Source: Opitutia bacterium UBA3151
GTDB taxonomy: Bacteria; Verrucomicrobiota; Verrucomicrobiia; Opitutales; Seribacteraceae
Assembly (NCBI GenBank): GCA_002364975.1
Contig: DEYT01000128.1
Coordinates: 45,816-88,633 of the forward strand
DNA length: 42,818 nucleotides
Reading direction: 5' to 3'
How positions within the stretch are numbered: position 1 is the stretch's first letter; the number at the start of each line of letters is the position of its first letter. The notes beneath the pieces are model-generated. The model was not told where the DNA came from, made no database searches, and saw nothing but the letters and a program-made list of their open reading frames with translations. The translations under genes were made by a program, and so were the position numbers. Below are positions 1 through 6,609 of the stretch, piece after piece.

Positions 1-524
1 ATTAAGGACAAGCTCTTGAAGATATCTCTGACAACTAAAAGGGTAACGATTTCAAATTGTTTACCCACTGCATTAGAGAATGAGGATGGAATCTCGCGGA
101 TTAATTGATAAGCCTCATAAGCAAGCAGAATTGAGAAAGGGGTGTAGAGGGCAGAAAACGGAGAGTGAAGCAAGTTTGCCGTTTCGCCTTCGACTATTAC
201 GATTCCACCCGAATGTAATCCCCAAAGAATGAGGTGGCAGATAAAGCCTACCATGGAACCATAAACGGCGAGTGCTCTTACGCGGCGATCTGCTTTTTCG
301 CCAAGAAAAAATCCCCTTCTTGTGAAGTCATCAGCATTTACTTTTACAGGAGGTGGTGGAAGTTCCACATGATAACCGGGTATATCATGAATGGGAATCC
401 ACTCCTTTCCATCGTGGCAAGAGAGATCAGAATCTCTAAAATTGCCCGAACTAACATGTTTCCGTAGGACAGAAAGCGAGAACGGGCCAAATTTTTTATT
501 GCCCGCAAGAACAAAAATTTTCAC
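1..524 (-). CDS. GYF_2-domain membrane protein, 3' part outside window
   Basis: Reading the minus strand from a GTG at 524-522 gives an uninterrupted frame to base 1, about 174 residues, so the gene continues off the left edge. Residues 1-50 look like a GYF_2 domain: it starts MKIFVLAGNKKFGPFS, has a basic leucine-rich helix (LRKHV), then DLSCHDGKEWIPIHDIPG, the usual 'sample-dependent W + P' ending of this fold. A proline stretch (ELPPPPV) leads to a membrane part with two likely helices, around ALAVYGSMVGFICHLILWG and FSALYTPFSILLAYEA. GYF_2 domains bind proline-rich or protein partners, and the proline stretch could be an internal ligand (inference). An in-frame stop lies two codons upstream and an AGG sits about 10 bases before the GTG, which supports this start. 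I do not know the function of the membrane part. Confidence 0.8.
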   Translation of the reverse strand, partial: MKIFVLAGNKKFGPFSLSVLRKHVSSGNFRDSDLSCHDGKEWIPIHDIPGYHVELPPPPVKVNADDFTRRGFFLGEKADRRVRALAVYGSMVGFICHLILWGLHSGGIVIVEGETANLLHSPFSALYTPFSILLAYEAYQLIREIPSSFSNAVGKQFEIVTLLVVRDIFKSLSL

Positions 525-582
525 AAATTAGTTACCTAAAGGCAGCAAAAGTGATTTTCACTGCTTTGAGTAAAACAAAAAC

Positions 583-645
583 TTAATCTGTAAACTCAGG
601 CAAGTGATCTATTTCTTCTTCGTCGATTATTTGTTGATTATTCAT
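583..645 (-). other. 20-codon acidic micro-ORF upstream of the GYF_2 gene
   Basis: ATG at 645-643, stop TAA at 585-583, reading MNNQQIIDEEEIDHLPEFTD. It ends 58 bases before the GTG of the GYF_2 gene on the same strand, in the 280-base interval 525-804. There is no clear ribosome-binding site. It could be a leader peptide or chance. Apart from this ORF and the next one I see nothing definite in the interval. Confidence 0.15.
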
Positions 646-743
646 ACAATATACAACGAGCGAAATACCAAAATGGTTCATTTAGATCATAAAAATACCT
701 AATGTTAAAAATGCCATTTGAAGTTTGTACTGAAAATCCACTC

Positions 744-815
744 TTAAGGCATCAAGAAATGCCAGCGATCCTCCCAGTCATCCTCTTCCAATTCGTAGGT
801 AGGTTCATCGAACAT
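744..815 (-). other. 23-codon acidic micro-ORF overlapping the end of the Sel1 gene
   Basis: ATG at 815-813 lies inside the last codons of the Sel1-repeat gene (stop TGA at 807-805), in another frame, and the ORF reads on to TAA at 746-744. The peptide MFDEPTYELEEDDWEDRWHF plus three residues is very acidic and tryptophan-rich. The 11-base overlap would allow translational coupling. It could also be an old C-terminal extension of the Sel1 protein cut off by a frameshift. Evidence is composition and placement only. Confidence 0.2.
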
Positions 816-1608
816 TCTTAACTCGCTGTATCCGTTGGAGCGATAGACCTTGTGGCATAAAGCCGGCGAGAAGTTTCCCAGCAAGGGTTTGAGCGTAAGA
901 TATCTGGTCCGATGGAATCTTGGAGCTTAAATATTCCATAAAGGTTTCATTTTTTACCCCATTTGTTTTGGCCACGATGACCCAAGCGTAAGCTTTTACA
1001 TAGTCTTGGGGAACCCCTTTTCCAAAGGCGAACATGATGGCCAAATTGTTCTGGGCATTGGCCGAGCCTTGCTGGGCAGAGTGGTTGTACCATTTGATCG
1101 CTTTTAAATAATCGACCGGCACCCCTTTCCCGCCGTGGTATAGCATACCCAAGTTGTTTTGAGCCATGGCATGCCCCTTATCGGCGGCAAGCGTATACCA
1201 ATGTGCGGCTTGTTCAAAGTCTTGGGTAAGGCCCTCGCCGTTATGATAAGCCCTCCCAAGGTTAAATTGAGCTACAGTAATTCCTTGTCGTGCTGCTTTA
1301 GCGTACCACTTTGCAGCTAGGGTAAAATTTTGCACTCCCCCGGCACCCGAGGAGTACATCCAGCCGAGGTTATACTGGGATTCAGGATGACCAAGCTTGG
1401 CTGCTTGGGTAAACCATTTAAATGCTTGCTGATAGTCTCGTTCGACCTCATCTCCATTTAAATAAACCATTGCTAACTTAAAGTAACCGGCAACCATTAT
1501 GCTATCCGCAGATTCGATATCTTTTTGTGCAAAGAGCTCAAAAAAAATAGGAAGAAGAAAGAGAGGAATTAAATTCTTGAGCAGGGTGATTTTCACCATA
1601 CAAAGCAA
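805..1608 (-). CDS. Secreted Sel1-repeat (TPR-like) protein
   Basis: 267 residues. The N terminus is hydrophobic (about residues 5-27), consistent with a signal peptide. From about residue 40 to 220 there are five tandem Sel1 units of 36 residues, each with the pattern A.YNLG.MY..G.GV..D...A..WY..AA..G. Examples are AQNNLGMLYHGGKGVPVDY and AQNNLAIMFAFGKGVPQDY. Sel1 repeats form a helical solenoid used for protein-protein contacts, often in periplasmic or surface regulatory proteins. The C-terminal 45 residues are not repeats. ATG at 1608 and ATG at 1599 are both possible starts, and neither has a convincing ribosome-binding site. It diverges from the acid phosphatase gene across 139 bases. 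The partner is unknown. Confidence 0.85.
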   Translation of the reverse strand: MLCMVKITLLKNLIPLFLLPIFFELFAQKDIESADSIMVAGYFKLAMVYLNGDEVERDYQQAFKWFTQAAKLGHPESQYNLGWMYSSGAGGVQNFTLAAKWYAKAARQGITVAQFNLGRAYHNGEGLTQDFEQAAHWYTLAADKGHAMAQNNLGMLYHGGKGVPVDYLKAIKWYNHSAQQGSANAQNNLAIMFAFGKGVPQDYVKAYAWVIVAKTNGVKNETFMEYLSSKIPSDQISYAQTLAGKLLAGFMPQGLSLQRIQRVKNVR

Positions 1609-1747
1609 GCACTAAGTTCAAGCTTGGTCAAATGAGATTAATTCGATTCATACCAAACATAATTCTTGGATAATATCTAGAATGAAATCTTGTGCTCAGA
1701 AAAGTAAGCATTTGCCAAGGACTTTTTGCTGGTTTAGTTGAACCGTT

Positions 1748-2410
1748 ATGAAATGTTGTCTTGCTGTTTTCGTACTCGGATCGATCGGAATTTTATTTTC
1801 CAATGATTCCTCAAGTCTGCCCAATGATATTCGCTGGGTCAGGCAGTCCGGAGAGTATAAAGAATTATGTATGCAGGTATATCGGCAGGCTTGGTATCAG
1901 GTAAATAGGCAGGCTGGGTCAAGTGGTACAAAATTGGCGATCGTGGTGGACTTGGATGAAACCATACTGGATAACAGCCTTTATCAAGTGGGTCGGTGGA
2001 GGAAAGGACTTGGTTTTACCCAAGAATCATGGTCTAAATGGGTAAATCAAAAAGAGGCGGGCCTTGTACCCGGTGCCAAGGTATTTCTTGAGAAGACTAG
2101 AAACTTGGGGGTAACCATTGTATTTATGAGTAATCGAATGCATCATAATCTACAGCCTACGATTGAGAATTTGAAAGAGTTGAGTGTTTGGCAGAAAGAA
2201 GACCTTTTTTTACTTCGTGAAGATAAGCAGGATACCAAAGATATAAGAAGAAAAGAAGTGCTCGAAGGCACGGGAAGAATGAAGAAGGTTGGACCACTTA
2301 AAGTACTGGCGTACTTAGGGGATCAGGTCGGAGATTTTCCAGACAAAAGTGGTGAAGTATTTGGAGTCAATCAATTCTTGCTACCCAATCCAACTTATGG
2401 GAAATGGTAA
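1748..2410 (+). CDS. HAD acid phosphatase, class B / lipoprotein e(P4) type
   Basis: 220 residues, in line with the e(P4)/class B family. HAD motif I is VVDLDETILDNS with nucleophile D68 and general acid D70. Motif II is FMSNR with S128. A lysine-rich stretch near K168-169 fits motif III, and GDQVGDF with D192/D196 is motif IV. The first about 22 residues are hydrophobic with two cysteines (CC at 3-4) and look like a secretion signal, but there is no clean lipobox, so lipoprotein status is open. Family members hydrolyse nucleotide monophosphates and similar phosphomonoesters in the periplasm or outer membrane, so nutrient or phosphate scavenging is the likely role. The M14 carboxypeptidase gene starts 12 bases downstream, suggesting co-transcription. 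Confidence 0.85.
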   Translation: MKCCLAVFVLGSIGILFSNDSSSLPNDIRWVRQSGEYKELCMQVYRQAWYQVNRQAGSSGTKLAIVVDLDETILDNSLYQVGRWRKGLGFTQESWSKWVNQKEAGLVPGAKVFLEKTRNLGVTIVFMSNRMHHNLQPTIENLKELSVWQKEDLFLLREDKQDTKDIRRKEVLEGTGRMKKVGPLKVLAYLGDQVGDFPDKSGEVFGVNQFLLPNPTYGKW

Positions 2411-2422
2411 AAACTTTGTATA

Positions 2423-3193
2423 ATGCAGAGTGAAGAATCTTTTTCTTACGCTCGGGTCCATCACTATCCCAATTTATTGAGGCGATGGCGCAAAATTTCT
2501 CGGGCTGCTGGTTTGAAAATGTCGAAGATTGTTTCTTCGGATGGACTACCTGTTTATGAAGTTAGGTCTCCAGCCTTAACCCAAACTAATGGAATTTATC
2601 TTTCTGCAGGAATCCATGGAGATGAAGCGGCCGGGGTCGAAGGTTTGGCCAGATGGGCCGAAGTTAACCTCAGGCAACTTTCTTCACTTCCCCTTATCTT
2701 TTTCCCCTGCTTAAACCCTTGGGGCTTGATTCATAATTCTCGTAATTCGCAATCCGGGGATGATTTAAACCGAAGCTGGGGTGGATCCGGAAATTTATTA
2801 ACTTCTACGGTACAGAATAGAATTCGAGGTATGTCTTTTCAGCTCTCACTCAACTTGCATGAAGACTACGAAGGAAATGGAGTCTATCTTTATGAACTTA
2901 CTCGGGGCAGGGCACATCCATCGCTGGGAGAAATTATTTTAAAAAGTGCTGCTAAGATCATCGTTCCTGATTCTAGAGAATTGATTGATGGCAGAAAGGC
3001 CAAGGATGGCATTATTCGCCCCCGACCCAGAAATATTTTGCCCGATGAAATGCCGGAAGCCCTTTTCCTATTTAAGCAACACGCGGATCAGAGTTACACC
3101 CTGGAGACCCCATCTGAGTTTGACTTTCAAGGGCGTGCCGATGCTCAGTTCAGGATGATTCATACAGCATTGAAGAAGCAATGGTCTAATTAA
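2423..3193 (+). CDS. M14-family zinc carboxypeptidase / amidase
   Basis: 256 residues, essentially just the M14 catalytic domain. Zinc ligands are H65 and E68 in SAGIHGDEAAG and H146 in LNLHEDYEG. Substrate-binding N115 and R117 occur in GDDLNRSW, and the catalytic glutamate is E228 in YTLETPSE. All key residues are present. The compact size and the GIHGDE/NPWG motifs place it with the MpaA/succinylglutamate desuccinylase-like branch rather than classical carboxypeptidase A. A murein tripeptide amidase or other small-amide hydrolase is possible. There is no signal peptide, so a cytoplasmic location is likely. It follows the acid phosphatase closely, but the two need not act in one pathway. 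Confidence 0.85.
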   Translation: MQSEESFSYARVHHYPNLLRRWRKISRAAGLKMSKIVSSDGLPVYEVRSPALTQTNGIYLSAGIHGDEAAGVEGLARWAEVNLRQLSSLPLIFFPCLNPWGLIHNSRNSQSGDDLNRSWGGSGNLLTSTVQNRIRGMSFQLSLNLHEDYEGNGVYLYELTRGRAHPSLGEIILKSAAKIIVPDSRELIDGRKAKDGIIRPRPRNILPDEMPEALFLFKQHADQSYTLETPSEFDFQGRADAQFRMIHTALKKQWSN

Positions 3194-3285
3194 AAAGGCT
3201 TTTCGATTGCAGATTCTCAAGGGTTATGAGAAAGATAATCTAATTTGGAACAAAGGTTCCTTGATCATGTAAATTCCTTTTTCCC

Positions 3286-4689
3286 ATGCAAGCCACCAAG
3301 GACAACCAAGATGTGATTCATCGCATTGACCCCGAGAGTTCGGAGGAGTTCTCAAATCGTTTCGATGCTTTGGTATGCTTGCTCAGTGAAGGAACCGATC
3401 AAGAAGTACTCCGGCAAATCGAAGGCTTTCACCACTCCGATTTGGCTGATGCGTTTGGTCTTCTTTCCGGGAGTCTGCGAAAGAGATTGCTTGATCTAGT
3501 TAAGATCGAGCTGGATCCAGATTTGCTTTTTGAGCTCGAAGACCACCTGCGAAAGGAAGTTACTGATTCCCTTTCTCCCAAAGAAGTGGCGGAGGTTATT
3601 ACCGAGATGGACTCGGATGAAGCGGTTCAAGTCCTGGAAGACATGGATGAACTCGAAAGGGAAGAAATTCTCAGTGAGGTTCCGGATGAAGAGCGTGAAG
3701 ATATCCAAGTGGGATTGGCTTATCCCGAAGACAGTGCAGGCCGTAGAATGCAAACGGATTTTGTTTCCGTTGGTCTTAATTGGACCGTGGGACAAACCAT
3801 TGATTTTCTCAGAGATGAAGAAAACCTGCCGGATGAGTTCTTAGATGTTTTCGTAGTTGACGAAAATACCAAGGCAAGCGGGGTGATTTCCCTGTCTCGA
3901 ATCCTGCGATCACCCCGTCCGACTCTGATGCGTGAGATTTGTGATGAAACCCAAGTGATTGTGCCGGCCAGTATGGTTCAAGAGGAACTGGCCTTACTTT
4001 TTGAAAAGTATGACTTAACCACGGCTGGGGTGGTAGATGCAGATGGCCGCTTGATTGGTATGATCACGGTTGATGATGTAATGGAAGTCGCGCGGGAAGA
4101 ATTTGAAGAAGATATCTTAAGACTGGGTGGAGTAGGGGAGGAAACCGTGGATGATGGTGTTCTCCAATCCTCTGCAAAAAGATTTACCTGGCTTTTTGTA
4201 AACCTGGGAACCGCGATCTTGGCTTCGATGGTCATTGGTATGTTTGACGCGACCCTCGAAGAAATGGTGGCCTTGGCTGTCCTGATGCCGATCGTTGCAT
4301 CGATGGGAGGGAATGCAGGAACCCAAACTTTGACCATTACGGTTCGGGCACTCGCCACCAAGGAGCTTACTCCTTACAATACTTTGCGGACTTTCAGGAA
4401 AGAATTAGTGGTTGGTTTTCTCAATGGTTGTCTCTTTGCAGTTTTGGCGGGGTTAATTACTGTCTTTTGGTTTTATCACTTAAATGACGCCACTATGCTC
4501 GGCCTGATTATTGCTGGTGCAATGATCATTAACTTGGTTGTAGCTGGTCTTGCCGGGGTTGCTTTACCTATTTTTCTTGAAAAAATGAAAATTGATCCTG
4601 CTATTGCCTCGGGAGTTTTTGTCACTACGATCACCGATGTAGTTGGCTTTTTTGCTTTTTTGAGCTTAGCCTCTATCCTTCTCTTATAA
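3286..4689 (+). CDS. mgtE: MgtE-type magnesium channel
   Basis: 467 residues with the full MgtE architecture. An acidic MgtE_N superhelical domain spans about 40-140 (EVITEMDSDEAVQVLEDMD, a typical helical repeat). A CBS pair follows at about 140-270 (TTAGVVDADGRLIGMITVDD), then a five-helix transmembrane domain from about 288 to the end. The pore-domain signature MGGNAGTQ is present, and the conserved pore aspartate is D451 in FVTTITDVVGF. The channel imports Mg2+, and Mg2+ bound to the N and CBS domains closes it. The 92-base upstream gap is too short for a standard Mg2+ riboswitch (M-box), so control is probably by protein gating. Confidence 0.97.
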   Translation: MQATKDNQDVIHRIDPESSEEFSNRFDALVCLLSEGTDQEVLRQIEGFHHSDLADAFGLLSGSLRKRLLDLVKIELDPDLLFELEDHLRKEVTDSLSPKEVAEVITEMDSDEAVQVLEDMDELEREEILSEVPDEEREDIQVGLAYPEDSAGRRMQTDFVSVGLNWTVGQTIDFLRDEENLPDEFLDVFVVDENTKASGVISLSRILRSPRPTLMREICDETQVIVPASMVQEELALLFEKYDLTTAGVVDADGRLIGMITVDDVMEVAREEFEEDILRLGGVGEETVDDGVLQSSAKRFTWLFVNLGTAILASMVIGMFDATLEEMVALAVLMPIVASMGGNAGTQTLTITVRALATKELTPYNTLRTFRKELVVGFLNGCLFAVLAGLITVFWFYHLNDATMLGLIIAGAMIINLVVAGLAGVALPIFLEKMKIDPAIASGVFVTTITDVVGFFAFLSLASILLL

Positions 4690-4747
4690 GGGTAAGAATG
4701 GTCTGATTTCTGGTTAATAAAATATCAAGCATATAAGCTGTCCTCAT

Positions 4748-4800
4748 CAATCAATAGCTAGGTTTATTTTTTATTTCACTCATCTTCATTCTATTGATTG
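4748..4800. repeat. Perfect 10-bp inverted repeat with 33-base spacer
   Basis: CAATCAATAG at 4748-4757 is exactly mirrored by CTATTGATTG at 4791-4800. The spacer is T-rich. It lies 58 bases after mgtE, in the 262-base gap before the next gene. It may be a long-loop RNA hairpin or a paired protein site. The stem is not followed by a T-run, so it is not a standard terminator. Confidence 0.5.
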
Positions 4801-4851
4801 CCAGTACTAGGACTTGGTTTTTATTAAACCTTGTATGAATAACGGGAGTTT

Positions 4852-4908
4852 ATGAAAATTAATTTTTCGAAAAGATTTTCGAACTCGAGAGATGAGAAAT
4901 ATTTATAG
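4852..4908 (+). other. 18-codon ORF with good ribosome-binding site
   Basis: ATG at 4852 is preceded by GGGAG five bases upstream, one of the better Shine-Dalgarno matches in the window. It reads MKINFSKRFSNSRDEKYL and stops at TAG 4906-4908. The next downstream ATG (4931) also begins a MK-FSK peptide, so the two may be related leader peptides or decayed copies. The palindrome at 4866-4883 lies inside this ORF. Confidence 0.25.
4866..4883. repeat. 18-bp palindrome, operator-like
   Basis: TTCGAAAA at 4866-4873, two central bases GA, then TTTTCGAA at 4876-4883, a perfect dyad. The short centre suits a dimeric DNA-binding protein better than an RNA hairpin. It sits 86 bases upstream of the unidentified 112-residue gene. 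Confidence 0.4.
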
Positions 4909-4930
4909 TACCAATAAAGGAACTTTTTAC

Positions 4931-4951
4931 ATGAAGTTTTTTTCAAAATAA
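4931..4951 (+). other. 6-codon ORF abutting the next gene (MKFFSK, stop)
   Basis: AAAGGA lies about 9 bases before ATG 4931. The frame reads MKFFSK then TAA at 4949-4951. The very next codon, TTG 4952, opens the 112-residue frame in the same register. The best ribosome-binding signal therefore points to a start separated from the gene by one in-frame stop. Confidence 0.3.
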
Positions 4952-5290
4952 TTGGAAAAATATCTAAAATGGGGTTATACTACACATGTGAAGAAAAAAC
5001 ATTCAGAAGAAGTGCTTGAAGAGTTTAAGTTTCACTATCGGAACTCTGATTCAATTGGGCTTTCCGACAAATATTTTATGGCTCATAGTTTGGGTGAGGC
5101 AATTGGTATGTTTGATTATGTCTGCGACAAGCGACATCTCGACACCGAGGTCACTGAAATATTTAAGTGGAACCGGTGGTTGTCAAAATGGGAAAAATAC
5201 GATCCCGAAGAATACAGTTCGCTGAAAGATGGTTTGGATTTACATTTCAAGTTCGAATTACCCAACAATCGGGTGAATTTTGAACACTGA
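4952..5290 (+). CDS. Unidentified 112-residue protein, unusual start
   Basis: I do not recognise the family. The predicted protein is soluble, charged and aromatic-rich (KYLKWGYTTHVKKK, EIFKWNRWLSKWEKYDPEEY), with no signal peptide or membrane helix and mixed alpha/beta character. Its codon pattern and composition look like a real gene. The furthest possible start in the open frame is TTG 4952, which directly follows an in-frame TAA. An alternative is GTG at 4988. No Shine-Dalgarno precedes TTG. The nearest one serves ATG 4931, which reads six codons to that TAA. Reinitiation at TAA-TTG, stop readthrough, or a recent nonsense mutation are all possible. Two dyads lie upstream. The gene converges on the beta-propeller gene 11 bases away. 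Confidence 0.6.
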   Translation: MEKYLKWGYTTHVKKKHSEEVLEEFKFHYRNSDSIGLSDKYFMAHSLGEAIGMFDYVCDKRHLDTEVTEIFKWNRWLSKWEKYDPEEYSSLKDGLDLHFKFELPNNRVNFEH

Positions 5291-5301
5291 TTTAACCCTT
5301 C

Positions 5302-6570
5302 CTACCGTACCCTTAGGCAGGCAGCTTCTTCGGTGCTTCTTGCCAAGACCAAACCATTGCTAATGATTGGAGTGCTCCAGCATTTTCCAGACACAACCTT
5401 TCGACGTCCTAATTCCCGGTAACTTTTGGATTGTGCTTCAACCAAGGCCAACTCACCGTTATCTGCGAGTGCGAGCAGGTTTTCACCTGTAAGAATGACA
5501 TTACCTGGCCCAAACCCATCTTGACTCCATTTGATTTTCCCTGATTTTAGTTCAACACATTGCAATGGACCGTTTCCATACTTCTTAAAACTAAACATAC
5601 CATAAAGGTGTCCATCGTAATAAATAGGGGTGCTCCAGTGATTGAACATATCATTGGGTTTTCTCCAAACCTCTCGGCTCTGAAACTTGGCCCCCTTTTT
5701 ACTTATCTGATAAAGACCTGCTCCAACCCCATAGCCAGCTGAACAATAAATCAAATTATCGGCGATTACTGGGGAGGCAGCGGTTGAAACTTTATAGGGA
5801 AACTTTTGTCTCCAAATCTCTTTACCGTTGGCTGGATTAAGAGATACCAAGCCCGATTGACAAAAGAAAATGATCTGTTCGAGGTCATGGATCTTTGCGA
5901 TGATCGGAGTTGCATGCGTTGCCAATTCCGATCCACTTTTCCATCTGAGAGATCCAGAATCCTTGTCGAAAGCAAGAAAAGATTGCCCACTACCTCCGCC
6001 ATAAATAACCACGAGATTTTTCCAAATCAAAGGAGAAGACGCATTTTCCCATCTTGGATTGATCCCTTGATGTTGTTTCAAAACATCTACTTTCCATAAT
6101 AATTTTCCATCTTTAGCGGATAAACAATACAGCTTCATATCTGAATCATAAACCCATACTTTTCCATCTTGTACCGATGGTGTGGAGCGAGGTCCGTCCC
6201 CCCCCTTGTTGTCAGGGGCACCTGAATTCCCTCCTCCTGCTTTGTAGTCCATGATCCCGAGTAGAGTGCTCCAATTTCTTTTTCCGTTTCTCAGGTTTAG
6301 GGAGATACAGATTTCTCTCATCAAACCGTCTTCATCTTCTTCGGCTACCAGCGTAAATGCCTGATCTTTTTCAGTAGTGAATGAACTGAAGCCAAGGGGG
6401 GTTTCAGTTTTCCACATGAGAGAATCGATAGATTTCAACCACGATTCACTACGAATCGATTCATCGGCCTGATTGTTAAAGAAGGGTCCGCGGTGTTGAT
6501 TCCATTCCCCAGCGTTGGCCCATGAGGCAATGAAAAGGAAATAAAAAATTGGAAGTTTTAGGATATTCAT
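5302..6570 (-). CDS. Secreted PQQ-type beta-propeller (BamB-like fold)
   Basis: 422 residues from the ATG at 6570, chosen because AAGGA lies 5 bases upstream and the first 20 residues (MNILKLPIFYFLFIASWANA) form a clean signal peptide. A longer frame to 6606 would bury that signal. Repeated blades carry the PQQ-like signature G.(L/I).W, as in DGKLLWKVD, SGSLRWKSG, NGKEIWRQK and SGKIKWSQD. The segment HRGPFFNNQADESI near the N terminus is like the 'WPQFRGPNGQG' opening of the planctomycete/verrucomicrobial PQQ-repeat proteins. These are exported and usually of unknown ligand. True BamB function is unlikely without a bam context. It lies downstream of the MFS gene only by convergence of strand, with 39 bases between them. 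Confidence 0.85.
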   Translation of the reverse strand: MNILKLPIFYFLFIASWANAGEWNQHRGPFFNNQADESIRSESWLKSIDSLMWKTETPLGFSSFTTEKDQAFTLVAEEDEDGLMREICISLNLRNGKRNWSTLLGIMDYKAGGGNSGAPDNKGGDGPRSTPSVQDGKVWVYDSDMKLYCLSAKDGKLLWKVDVLKQHQGINPRWENASSPLIWKNLVVIYGGGSGQSFLAFDKDSGSLRWKSGSELATHATPIIAKIHDLEQIIFFCQSGLVSLNPANGKEIWRQKFPYKVSTAASPVIADNLIYCSAGYGVGAGLYQISKKGAKFQSREVWRKPNDMFNHWSTPIYYDGHLYGMFSFKKYGNGPLQCVELKSGKIKWSQDGFGPGNVILTGENLLALADNGELALVEAQSKSYRELGRRKVVSGKCWSTPIISNGLVLARSTEEAACLRVR

Positions 6571-6609
6571 GCTGTTCCTTTGACATGGAAACGGAATAGG
6601 ATTCAAGAT

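Noticed and set aside
234..467. 77-codon plus-strand frame
   Set aside because: It is antisense to the GYF_2 membrane protein, whose sequence is clearly protein-like while this one is not.
3214..3232. Hairpin TTCTCA/TGAGAA after the M14 gene
   Set aside because: AT-rich 6-bp stem with a 7-base loop and no T-run; too weak to call a terminator.
3194..3285. Mg2+ riboswitch upstream of mgtE
   Set aside because: The spacer is too short for an M-box.
3978..4361. 127-codon frame antisense to mgtE
   Set aside because: Ser/Thr-rich shadow of the well-conserved MgtE frame.
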